DNA from: Lachnospiraceae bacterium UBA3785
Lineage (GTDB): Bacteria; Bacillota; Clostridia; Lachnospirales; Lachnospiraceae
NCBI GenBank assembly: GCA_002369495.1
Contig: DFFD01000139.1
Location: forward strand, 5,233 to 14,639
Reading direction: 5' to 3'
Length of the DNA: 9,407 bases
Shown here: positions 1 through 6,564 of the stretch, piece by piece
Layout of the letters: each line of letters starts with the position of its first letter
How positions within the stretch are numbered: position 1 is the stretch's first letter
The notes under the pieces: generated by a model
What the model saw: the letters and a program-made list of their open reading frames with translations, nothing else
Told to the model about the DNA's origin: nothing
Database searches by the model: none
Translations under genes and position numbers: made by a program

Positions 1-498
1 ATCGTGCTCCAGGAGCCCTATCTCTTCTCCCGGACGCTGTCCGAGAATATCGGTATCGCGGACGACGCCGACATGAAGGCGATCCGCCGGGCAGCCAGGG
101 CTGCGAGCATCGACGACGCGATCACAAGCTTCACGGCGGGGTACGACACCTTCGTCGGCGAGCGCGGCGTGACGCTCTCCGGCGGGCAGAAGCAGCGGAC
201 GGCGATCGCCCAGATGCTGGTGAGACATTCGCCGGTCATGATTTTCGACGACTCGCTCTCGGCGGTCGACGCGGAGACGGACATGAAGATCCGTGCGGCC
301 CTGCCGGAGACGACCGGGTCCGCCACGGTGATCCTGATCGCCCACCGGATCACGACGCTCATGAACGCGGACAACATCATCGTGCTCGACAAGGGAAGGA
401 TCCGCGAGTCGGGCACCCACGAGGAACTTTTGAAAATGAACGGCCTCTACCGTCGTATCTACGACCTGCAGACGGCCGGCATGGAAGAGGGGGAGTGA
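1..498 (+). CDS. ABC exporter half-transporter, C-terminal ATPase part (5' partial)
   Basis: This is the last 165 codons of an ABC ATPase domain; the membrane domain and Walker A lie before the window. In order it shows a Q-loop (Q at codon 4, VLQEPYLF), the signature LSGGQKQR (codons 59-66), Walker B ending MIFDD (codons 80-84), SLSAVD as the D-loop, and the H-loop histidine (codon 115, IAHR). The usual catalytic Glu after Walker B is Asp (codon 84). In heterodimeric type IV (formerly type I) exporters such as TM287/288 or BmrCD, one subunit carries this kind of substitution and forms the degenerate ATP site. The stop is three bases before the GTG of the next ABC gene, so the two are surely co-transcribed and probably form one heterodimeric exporter in the cytoplasmic membrane. 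The substrate (drug, peptide or lipid) cannot be read from the sequence. Confidence 0.93.
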   Translation: MVLQEPYLFSRTLSENIGIADDADMKAIRRAARAASIDDAITSFTAGYDTFVGERGVTLSGGQKQRTAIAQMLVRHSPVMIFDDSLSAVDAETDMKIRAALPETTGSATVILIAHRITTLMNADNIIVLDKGRIRESGTHEELLKMNGLYRRIYDLQTAGMEEGE

Positions 499-501
499 CC
501 T

Positions 502-2313
502 GTGAAAGAAGAAGAAAAGAATATAAAGCTTCCCTTCTACGGGATCCCGCGGCTCTTCCCCTACATAAAGCCCTATCGGGGCCGCATGGTCGTGATGGTG
601 CTTCTGGGCGCCGCGACGAGTGCGATCGACGCGGCCTACCCGCTCTTTAACCGCTACGCGCTGGACCATTTTATCGGGGAGCAGACCTTGAACGGGATCG
701 TCATTTTCATCATGGCCTACATCGCGCTCCTCATCGGGCAGGCGGTCATGAACTATGTGAGCGCGTTTGCGTGCGGGAAGCTTGAGATGACGGTCAACAA
801 GGACCTCAGAAATGCGGCCTTCAATCATCTGCAGACGCTGTCATTTTCCTACTACAACCAGAATTCGGTCGGCTACATCCACGCGAGGGTCATGTCGGAC
901 ACGGGTCTCATCGGGGAGTCTGTCTCCTGGCGGCTCATGAACATCGTCTGGTCGGGCTCCTACGTGCTGGGGGTTCTCATCGTCATGCTCTTTATCGACA
1001 TCCGGCTGGCCGCGTGTATCCTCGTGCTCGTTCCGGAGGCGGTGCTTCTTATGATGTATTTCCAGAAGAAGATCCTGAAATACAACCGGCTGATCCGGGA
1101 GATCAACTCGAAGATCACCGGGAGCTACAACGAGGGGATCACGGGGGCCAAGTCCATCAAGGTCCTCGGGATCGAGGAGAAAATGAAAACCGATTTCAAA
1201 GCCGAGACGAGGGAAATGAAAAAGACCTCCGTCAGGGAGGCCCATGTGTCGGCGCTTTTCATTTCCACGGTGACCATGCTCTCGTCGGTCACGCTGGCGA
1301 TCGTTCTCTGGCAGGGCGGTCAGCTCACGCTCGCAAACGCGATGCGGATCGGCACGCTCTCGGTCTTCATGTCCTACGCGCTCGAGATGCTGGACCCGAT
1401 CCAGGGCATCATCGAGACGCTGGCGGGCCTCGCGGCGATCCAGGTCAACATCGAGCGGCTGACGCGGCTCTTAGCCGAGAAGTCGGATGTCGCGGACTCG
1501 GAGGAGGTTATTGCAAAATACGGAGATATGTTTGAGCCGAAGAAGGAGAACTGGGAGGAGCTCTACGGGGACGTCGAGTTTCGGGACGTCTCTTTCCGGT
1601 ATCCGGACGGGGATGAGTACGTGCTCGAGCATTTTAATCTCAAGGTGCCCCGGGGCACGAACATCGCGATCGTGGGCGAGACGGGGGCCGGCAAATCGAC
1701 CCTGGTCAACCTGGTCTGCCGGTTCTTCGAGCCGACAAAGGGCCAGGTGCTGATCGACGGGCGGGACGTGCGCGAGCGGTCCCAGCTCTGGCTCCACTCG
1801 AACATCGGGTATGTGCTGCAGTCGCCGCACCTCTTCTCGGGAACGATCCGGGAGAACCTGCGCTACGGGCGGCCGGACGCGACGGACGAGGAGATCATGG
1901 AGGCGCTGCGGCTGGTCTCCGCGGAGCAGGTGCTCGAGAAGATGGACAAGGGGCTCGACTCCGAGGTCGGCGAGGGCGGGAGCCAGCTCTCGACCGGGGA
2001 GAAGCAGCTTATTTCCTTTGCGAGGGCAATCCTCGCGGATCCGAGGATCCTGGTGCTCGACGAGGCGACCTCCTCAATCGACACGGTGACGGAGAAGGCG
2101 ATCCAGAATGCGATCGACACGGTGATTCGGGGACGGACATCGTTCGTGATCGCGCACAGGCTCTCGACGATCGTGGACGCGGACGTGATCCTGGTGGTGA
2201 AGGACGGCCGGATCATAAGCCGGGGGACGCATGCGGAGCTGATGAAGGAGAAAGGGTATTACTACGAGCTTTACACGAGGCAGTACGAGGAGCTTCTGTG
2301 GGGCGAGGGGTGA
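502..2313 (+). CDS. ABC exporter half-transporter, membrane plus ATPase domains
   Basis: A full-length 603-residue half-exporter. Residues about 25-320 form the six-helix ABC membrane domain, with clear hydrophobic stretches near 28-45, 64-88, 148-185 and 250-295. The ATPase domain follows: Walker A GETGAGKST (392-400), Q-loop Q440, signature LSTGEKQ (496-502), Walker B LVLDE with catalytic E521, and H-loop H552. The second signature Gly is Thr (LSTGE rather than LSGGQ). Its partner upstream has an intact signature but lacks the catalytic Glu, so the two proteins complement each other as one consensus and one degenerate ATP site, as in heterodimeric multidrug or peptide exporters. The start is GTG at 502; a purine-rich GAGGGGGAG in the end of the upstream gene serves as ribosome binding site. 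No substrate can be assigned. Confidence 0.93.
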   Translation: MKEEEKNIKLPFYGIPRLFPYIKPYRGRMVVMVLLGAATSAIDAAYPLFNRYALDHFIGEQTLNGIVIFIMAYIALLIGQAVMNYVSAFACGKLEMTVNKDLRNAAFNHLQTLSFSYYNQNSVGYIHARVMSDTGLIGESVSWRLMNIVWSGSYVLGVLIVMLFIDIRLAACILVLVPEAVLLMMYFQKKILKYNRLIREINSKITGSYNEGITGAKSIKVLGIEEKMKTDFKAETREMKKTSVREAHVSALFISTVTMLSSVTLAIVLWQGGQLTLANAMRIGTLSVFMSYALEMLDPIQGIIETLAGLAAIQVNIERLTRLLAEKSDVADSEEVIAKYGDMFEPKKENWEELYGDVEFRDVSFRYPDGDEYVLEHFNLKVPRGTNIAIVGETGAGKSTLVNLVCRFFEPTKGQVLIDGRDVRERSQLWLHSNIGYVLQSPHLFSGTIRENLRYGRPDATDEEIMEALRLVSAEQVLEKMDKGLDSEVGEGGSQLSTGEKQLISFARAILADPRILVLDEATSSIDTVTEKAIQNAIDTVIRGRTSFVIAHRLSTIVDADVILVVKDGRIISRGTHAELMKEKGYYYELYTRQYEELLWGEG

Positions 2314-2320
2314 AATATGC

Positions 2321-2402
2321 AGGGACGGTTCTAGGCACAGAAAGAGGTTCTCGCAAAGAGAACCTCTTTCTGTACAAGAACCGTCCCTCAGGAACCGTCC
2401 CC
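2321..2402. repeat. two-tier palindromic (REP/MITE-like) element between convergent genes
   Basis: A nested inverted repeat fills most of the gap between the ABC operon and ilvN. The inner stem is a perfect 16 bp (2337-2352 with 2358-2373) around loop GCAAA. The outer stem is a perfect 12 bp, AGGGACGGTTCT (2321-2332) with AGAACCGTCCCT (2377-2388). A further near copy, GGAACCGTCCCCT, lies at 2391-2403 and could pair instead with the left outer arm. GGGACGGTTC-ended palindromes are, from general knowledge, dispersed in many clostridial genomes; that this one is dispersed cannot be shown from a single window. Sited between two converging transcripts, it could also stop or protect both mRNAs. A run of five T (2408-2412) follows on the + strand, but not directly after the stem, so it is not a textbook terminator. 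Confidence 0.8.
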
Positions 2403-2411
2403 TCCGCTTTT

Positions 2412-2900
2412 TCAGCTCACCGTATCCGCGCACCGCGTCAGCGCCAGCGTCCCGGTGCGGGTGATCTCCACGATCCGGAAGCTCTTCAGCATCCGGAGGA
2501 AGCTCGCGACGCGCTCCGGCGTGTCGCAGATCTGGATCGTCATCATCCCCTCGGAGAGGTCGATGATCGTCGCGTCCATGAGCTGGCAGGTCTCGATGAT
2601 GTCCTTACGGGTGCTTCTGGTGTAGCGGAGCTTTACGAGCATGAGCTCGCGGCTCACGCTCTCGCTTTCGTCGAAGGTCTTCACCTTGATCACGTCGATC
2701 TTCTTGTTCAGCTGTTTCTCGATCTGCTCGAGCACGCGGCCGTCGCCGGAGCTCACGATGATCATGTGGGAGACGTTGGGATCCTCGGTCTCGCCGACGG
2801 CGAGGGATTCGATGTTGAAGCCGCGCCGCCAGAAGAGCCCCGCGACCTTCGAGAGGACGCCGGAGCGGTTTTCGACGAGGACAGAGTAGATGCGCTTCAT
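2412..2900 (-). CDS. ilvN: acetolactate synthase small (regulatory) subunit
   Basis: A 162-residue regulatory subunit of acetohydroxyacid synthase, which activates the catalytic subunit and normally passes on feedback inhibition by valine. Residues 1-75 form an ACT domain (start MKRIYSVLVENRSGVLSKV, then GLFWRRGFNIESL), and about 84-158 match the C-terminal small-subunit domain. G14 and N29, the positions where changes relieve valine inhibition in E. coli IlvH, are both kept, so a valine site is likely. Length matches the short IlvH/IlvN form (about 160). The ATG at 2900 is chosen because GGGAGG (2909-2914) lies eight bases upstream. The frame is open further, to 2948, but that extension overlaps ilvB and looks unlike any small subunit. 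It lies 17 bases after ilvB and is surely co-transcribed with it. Confidence 0.95.
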   Translation of the reverse strand: MKRIYSVLVENRSGVLSKVAGLFWRRGFNIESLAVGETEDPNVSHMIIVSSGDGRVLEQIEKQLNKKIDVIKVKTFDESESVSRELMLVKLRYTRSTRKDIIETCQLMDATIIDLSEGMMTIQICDTPERVASFLRMLKSFRIVEITRTGTLALTRCADTVS

Positions 2901-2917
2901 TTCATTTTCCTCCCTTC

Positions 2918-4537
2918 TCACGCGAGGTTGTCGCGGTCGACGTCGCACTCGAGGATGGTCGAGCGCTCCGGGTATTTGAGGAATTCCGCGATGATCCTGT
3001 CGGTGTCCGTGCCCTTGTAGAGCTTCAGAAAATCCATCCCGTAAGCCGCCGCGATGCCGGCAAGGTCCGGGTCGCCGTCGAGGACCGTCGCGCAGTAGCG
3101 GCCGCCTTCGTGCATCCGCTGGTACTGGTGGACCAGGCCGAGCGTCCCGTTCTTGATGACGACGAGCTTCACCGGGATATTGTACTGCTTCGCGGTGGCC
3201 AGCTCCATCATCGTCATCTGGAAGGCGCCGTCGCCGCAGACTGCGACGACCTGCCGGCCGGGAGCCCCGAGTTTGGCCCCGATCGCCGCGGGCAGCGCGT
3301 AGCCCATGGTGCCCATGCCGCCCGAAGTCAGGAAACGGCCCTCGCGGATCACCACGTAGGAGCAGGACCAGAGCTGGTTCTGGCCGACGTCGGAAATGTA
3401 AACCGCGTCATCCTCCATCGCCTGCGAGAGCGCGCGCATGAAGCGGCCCGGGCTGATGCCCCGCGGGATCTCGGTCGCCTTGAACTTCTCCATCCATTCG
3501 GCGCGGGCCCGCGTCAGGTATTCGATCCACTCTTCATAGTGGGCTTCGGGCTCCTTTTCGCAGAAATCCATCAGGATGTGGCGGATATCGCCGACCAGCG
3601 GGATCGTGGGGCCGGCGTTTTTGCCAATCTCGGCCGGGTCCACATCGATGTGGACCAGGAGCTTCTGCTCGATGAGCTCCGGATCCCGGATCGTACGGTC
3701 CGCGACGCGCGCCCCCGCCATGATGATGAGGTCCGACTCGCGCATGGCTTTGTTGCCGAAGGCGTGCCCGTTGTTGCCGACCATCCCGAAGTTGAGCGGG
3801 TCCTCGGTCGGCATGGCGGAGAGCCCCATCATGGTTGAGACGACGGGGATGCGGTATTTTTCGGTAAATTCGCGGAAGACGCCTGCTGCACCGCCGAGAT
3901 GGATCCCTCCTCCGGCGACGATGAGCGGTTTCCTGGCCTCCTTCAGGGCCTCGAGGACCCGCTTCATCTGCAGCGGGTGCCCGTTCACGGTGGGCTTGTA
4001 GCTGCGGATCTGGGCTTCGCCCTTATAGGAAAATGAAGACACCTCCGCCGTCTGCACGTCGACCGGCAGGTCGATGAGCACCGGGCCGGGCCGGCCGCTT
4101 GAGGCGATGTAGAAGGCCTCCTTCATGATGCGGGGGATGTCGTCCGCGTCGTGGACAATATAGCTGTACTTGACGAAGGACTCGACCGCGCCGGCGATGT
4201 CCGACTCCTGGAAGCCGTCGGTCCCCATGAGGCGCGAGTCCACCTGCCCGGTGATGCAGATCATCGGAATCGAATCCGCGTAGGCGGTCGCGATGCCGGC
4301 CATGAGGTTGAGCGCGCCCGGACCTGAGGTCGCGATGGCGACGCCCGGCTTCCGCGAGATGCGCGTGTAGCCGCTCGCCTCGTGGGCGGCGTTCTGTTCC
4401 TGGCGGCAGAGGACCACCTTTATGTTTGTGTCGTAGAGCGCGTCAAAGACAGGGCAGATGACTGCCCCGGGATAACCGAAGACGGCTTCGACATGTTCGA
4501 GCTGAAGACATTTGACAAGGGCCCCGGCACCGTTCAT
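2918..4537 (-). CDS. ilvB: acetolactate synthase large (catalytic) subunit, divergent
   Basis: A 539-residue ThDP enzyme that should condense two pyruvates to acetolactate, or pyruvate and 2-oxobutyrate to acetohydroxybutyrate, for valine, leucine and isoleucine synthesis. The ThDP-activating glutamate is E47 (CRQEQNAAHEASGY); the central FAD-type domain has HIDVDPAEIGKN; the ThDP/Mg motif is GDGAFQ (435-440) with N463. DVGQNQLW and SGGMGTMGY are typical of AHAS. Several pocket positions differ: the Trp of GMVRQWQ is Tyr (Y472 in GLVHQYQ), the Met-His of GMLGMHG is Asn-Asn (255-256), and RFDDR is RVADR. The protein stops at ECDVDRDNLA, without the usual tail of about 25 residues ending in a VPPG-like motif. 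Start ATG 4537 has AAAGGAG 8 bases upstream. Pairing with ilvN makes AHAS the best call; altered substrate preference is possible. Confidence 0.9.
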   Translation of the reverse strand: MNGAGALVKCLQLEHVEAVFGYPGAVICPVFDALYDTNIKVVLCRQEQNAAHEASGYTRISRKPGVAIATSGPGALNLMAGIATAYADSIPMICITGQVDSRLMGTDGFQESDIAGAVESFVKYSYIVHDADDIPRIMKEAFYIASSGRPGPVLIDLPVDVQTAEVSSFSYKGEAQIRSYKPTVNGHPLQMKRVLEALKEARKPLIVAGGGIHLGGAAGVFREFTEKYRIPVVSTMMGLSAMPTEDPLNFGMVGNNGHAFGNKAMRESDLIIMAGARVADRTIRDPELIEQKLLVHIDVDPAEIGKNAGPTIPLVGDIRHILMDFCEKEPEAHYEEWIEYLTRARAEWMEKFKATEIPRGISPGRFMRALSQAMEDDAVYISDVGQNQLWSCSYVVIREGRFLTSGGMGTMGYALPAAIGAKLGAPGRQVVAVCGDGAFQMTMMELATAKQYNIPVKLVVIKNGTLGLVHQYQRMHEGGRYCATVLDGDPDLAGIAAAYGMDFLKLYKGTDTDRIIAEFLKYPERSTILECDVDRDNLA

Positions 4538-4580
4538 GATCAGGCTCCTTTCTTATGTGCGCAAATCTGTGTGTTCTCCT

Positions 4581-4609
4581 ATCATAGCACACCGGACTCT
4601 TTTTGCAAA
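4581..4609 (-). promoter_or_regulatory. sigma-A promoter of ilvBN
   Basis: Reading the minus strand, -35 TTTGCA (4609-4604), a 17-base spacer and -10 TATGAT (4586-4581) with an extended TGC just upstream. The predicted start is near 4574, giving a leader of only about 37 bases before ilvB. That is too short for a T-box or a leader-peptide attenuator, so control by charged tRNA is unlikely at this promoter. Confidence 0.75.
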
Positions 4610-4634
4610 TAAAACTTTAGGCACCCGGATTATG

Positions 4635-4643
4635 TGATATAAT
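4635..4643 (+). promoter_or_regulatory. extended -10 promoter of the membrane protein/sensor pair
   Basis: TGATATAAT is a perfect extended -10 element (TG, one base, TATAAT at 4638-4643). No good -35 is visible (CTTTAG at the 17-base position), which extended -10 promoters tolerate. The predicted start is about 4650, at the GGAGG ribosome binding site (4650-4654), so the leader would be only about 13 bases. It is divergent from the ilvBN promoter; the two -10 boxes are about 50 bases apart, so one bound regulator could affect both. Confidence 0.7.
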
Positions 4644-4662
4644 GGAGCCGGAGGATTAAACA

Positions 4663-5397
4663 ATGGAAAATCGCATCAACCCCTCAGCCCTCAAAATGAT
4701 CCCCTGGGCCACGATCATCGAGACGGTCTGCGTCGCACTGACCCTGGCAGCCTCCTTCACGACGCTGGTGATCGGGGCGCTGGCCGGCGCAGAAGAGTTT
4801 ATCGGCGAGCTGACGGCGGCCGGAGTCGCCGTGAGTCCGCTTTTCGGCCGTTCGTTCTCCTACCTGCTCGGAGTCTACTGCATCTACGGCCTTCTGGAGC
4901 TTTCGCCCCGCATGGAGAAGGCCTGGTATTCCTACATTGCCTGCATCATCGTCCGACTGGTATTCCGGATCGGCCAGGGGCTGTCCGGTTATTTCACGGA
5001 AATGGGCAGAACAGATCTCGCCGGGACTGCCGAACGCGTTTACACGATGTTTTCAGTTGCGGGCGATCTTCTGTACGCCGCGGCATTTTTCATCATCCTG
5101 ACCGTCTTTGCGGACAGTCTCCGCCTGTTCGGGGAGGAGGGCAAGGCGGTGCGCTGCCGGAGACTGGCATGGGAATATTTCGCCCTTGAGGTCCTGGCCG
5201 GCAGCATCCTGTTCGGGTACCAGGCAGCTTCGGCCGGCGGGGTTAACCTGACCGGAGCGTTTCTCAGAGGCTATCTCCTGACGGAAGGCCTGATCCTCAT
5301 CCTGCGGATCCTGATCTTTGTGATGCTGAAGAGGGCGGCCGGCATGCTCTATGATGCGCTGGTCTACCACGCGGGAGAAAAGGAGGCGGTCTCATGA
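4663..5397 (+). CDS. polytopic membrane protein of unknown function
   Basis: I do not recognise this 244-residue protein. It has about six hydrophobic segments that could span the membrane (about 15-40, 62-80, 88-102, 130-152, 168-188 and 203-223), with short, mostly charged loops (SPRMEKAW, DSLRLFGEEGKAVRCRR, MLKRAAGM). There is no cleavable signal peptide and no enzyme motif that I can name. The start ATG 4663 has GGAGG eight bases upstream and its own extended -10 promoter. Its last four bases (ATGA) overlap the start of the sensor-like gene, so the two are translationally coupled. The plausible role is a membrane partner of that protein, such as a sensing or scaffold subunit; this rests on position only. 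Confidence 0.8.
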   Translation: MENRINPSALKMIPWATIIETVCVALTLAASFTTLVIGALAGAEEFIGELTAAGVAVSPLFGRSFSYLLGVYCIYGLLELSPRMEKAWYSYIACIIVRLVFRIGQGLSGYFTEMGRTDLAGTAERVYTMFSVAGDLLYAAAFFIILTVFADSLRLFGEEGKAVRCRRLAWEYFALEVLAGSILFGYQAASAGGVNLTGAFLRGYLLTEGLILILRILIFVMLKRAAGMLYDALVYHAGEKEAVS

Positions 5398-6467
5398 GCG
5401 GACAGATCGACGCACGGACTTTAAGCATCTGCTGCGAGGGCGTTTCCTTCCTGTTCGGGATCGTGCTCGTAACGGCGATGGCGAGGCAGAAAAACCGGAT
5501 CCCGAGAAACGGGTATCTCATCTCGGGCATGCTGATGAGCCTCATGGGGACATGCGGCTCGCTTTACGGCCTGCTGGAGGCCGGTTCCGCCGAATCCGGG
5601 ATGAGCAGGGCGGCGGTCTCCGAATGGCTCCCTGCCTTCCTGTTTCTGGGGAGCGTGCTGCTGCTTTCCCAGTATTTTCCGGGTATTCTCCGGGACAAAA
5701 AAAGAGAAGGGCCGGACGCGCTCCTGCTGGGGACGGCCGTCTTCACGGCAGCGGCATCGGTCTTTCTGCGGATCGTGAGGCCTGAAATTCAGCTGGTGGG
5801 AACCGGTTTTACTTTCATGTATATGCTGATCTACAGCCATTACCAGAGCCGGCTCGAGGCGGAACTCCTGAAGAAGCGCATGGAGCTCTCCGAGAGCCGC
5901 ATGATGCTGCTCACCCGGCAGATCTCCCCGCAGTTCTTCTTCAATGCGCTCGGGATGCTGGAAGAGCTCTGCCGGCGTGACAGCGCACGGGCGGCCGAGG
6001 CGACCCGCCTCTTCTCGGACTACCTGAAACAGACCCTGGAGGCTCTCGCGGAGACGAAGCTGCTGCCGTTTGAGGATGTGTTCGGCTTTGTGCGCGAGTA
6101 TATGGAAGTGCGGAAGCTGGTTCTCGGCGTGTCCGTCGAGATCGAGTGCCGCATCGGCGTCTCCGATTTCATGATCCCGCCTTACATCCTTGAGCCGATC
6201 GTCTGGGAGGCGATCAGGCGCATCGACCGGCTTACGGACGGCAGCGGCCGCCTTGTGATCGAGACCGAGGGCAATGCCTTTCGCAGCATCATCCGCGTGA
6301 CGGACAACGGGATGACCGGGGACGGCCGTGAGACCGCCGAGTCCGCGGGAGCTGACATCGAGCGCGCGAAGGCGCGCCTCGCGGTGCTCTGCCGCGGCGA
6401 GGTGATCAGCACGCGCATGGCCGGGAGGACGGAGACGGCGATCGTGCTGCCGAGGGAGGTGCATTGA
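5394..6467 (+). CDS. LytS/YehU-type sensor protein with degenerate kinase core
   Basis: A 357-residue membrane protein. The N-terminal part has about five membrane segments (16-30, 40-63, 78-95, 109-128, 133-150), then a charged helical linker (150-175), then a His_kinase (LytS/YehU) dimerisation helix: LLTRQISPQFFFNAL (172-186). Family members read NPHFLFN here; the phospho-acceptor His is Gln (Q180). The ATP-binding half is also eroded. The N-box LQPLVENA has become LEPIVWEA (266-273), losing the Mg-binding Asn; VTDNG (302-306) survives, but the following glycine-rich GIGLxN motif is GADIERAKARL. It is thus probably a pseudokinase acting by binding, not phosphotransfer. It is translated from an ATG inside the stop of the previous gene with AGGAGG seven bases upstream. 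No response regulator lies downstream. The fold assignment is fairly sure, the function unknown. Confidence 0.82.
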   Translation: MSGQIDARTLSICCEGVSFLFGIVLVTAMARQKNRIPRNGYLISGMLMSLMGTCGSLYGLLEAGSAESGMSRAAVSEWLPAFLFLGSVLLLSQYFPGILRDKKREGPDALLLGTAVFTAAASVFLRIVRPEIQLVGTGFTFMYMLIYSHYQSRLEAELLKKRMELSESRMMLLTRQISPQFFFNALGMLEELCRRDSARAAEATRLFSDYLKQTLEALAETKLLPFEDVFGFVREYMEVRKLVLGVSVEIECRIGVSDFMIPPYILEPIVWEAIRRIDRLTDGSGRLVIETEGNAFRSIIRVTDNGMTGDGRETAESAGADIERAKARLAVLCRGEVISTRMAGRTETAIVLPREVH

Positions 6468-6474
6468 CTGGCTG

Positions 6475-6510
6475 TTCCGGAAGCGTTTCCGCGGCCGGAA
6501 AAATATTTTT
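6475..6510 (+). terminator. probable intrinsic terminator after the sensor-like gene
   Basis: Eight bases after the stop, TTCCGG (6475-6480) pairs with CCGGAA (6495-6500); inside, GCG pairs with CGC around loop TTTC, with an AA/GG mismatch between the two stems. AAATATTTTT follows. The stem is imperfect and short, and the T run is interrupted, so termination may be partial; even so it separates this unit from the strong promoter just downstream. Confidence 0.55.
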
Positions 6511-6516
6511 ATGTGA

Positions 6517-6545
6517 TTGACAAACCCCCTGAAATCCACTATAAT
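6517..6545 (+). promoter_or_regulatory. consensus sigma-A promoter of the T-box operon
   Basis: TTGACA (6517-6522), a 17-base spacer, and TATAAT (6540-6545): a perfect match to the vegetative consensus. The predicted start is near 6552, giving a leader of about 310 bases that contains the T-box. Such a strong promoter fits control at the level of early termination in the leader rather than initiation. Confidence 0.93.
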
Positions 6546-6564
6546 CTCTCATTAGCAACTTTAA

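Noticed and set aside
2901..2948. Upstream extension of ilvN to 2948
   Set aside because: The added residues are basic, overlap ilvB and match no small subunit; GGGAGG is correctly placed for the ATG at 2900.
2298..3020. Long + strand open frame across the palindrome and antisense to ilvN
   Set aside because: It runs opposite the well-matched ilvN and ends of ilvB, begins in the repeat, and its translation resembles no protein; open frames opposite genes are expected at this GC content.
4382..4612. Short + strand frame covering the start of ilvB
   Set aside because: It is antisense to ilvB and its promoter, has no ribosome binding site, and shows no recognisable content.
5421..6539. 372-codon minus-strand open frame opposite the sensor-like gene
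   Set aside because: The + strand frame has clear membrane segments, a family motif, a good ribosome binding site and ATGA coupling; the minus frame is rich in R, H and P and has no recognisable domain.
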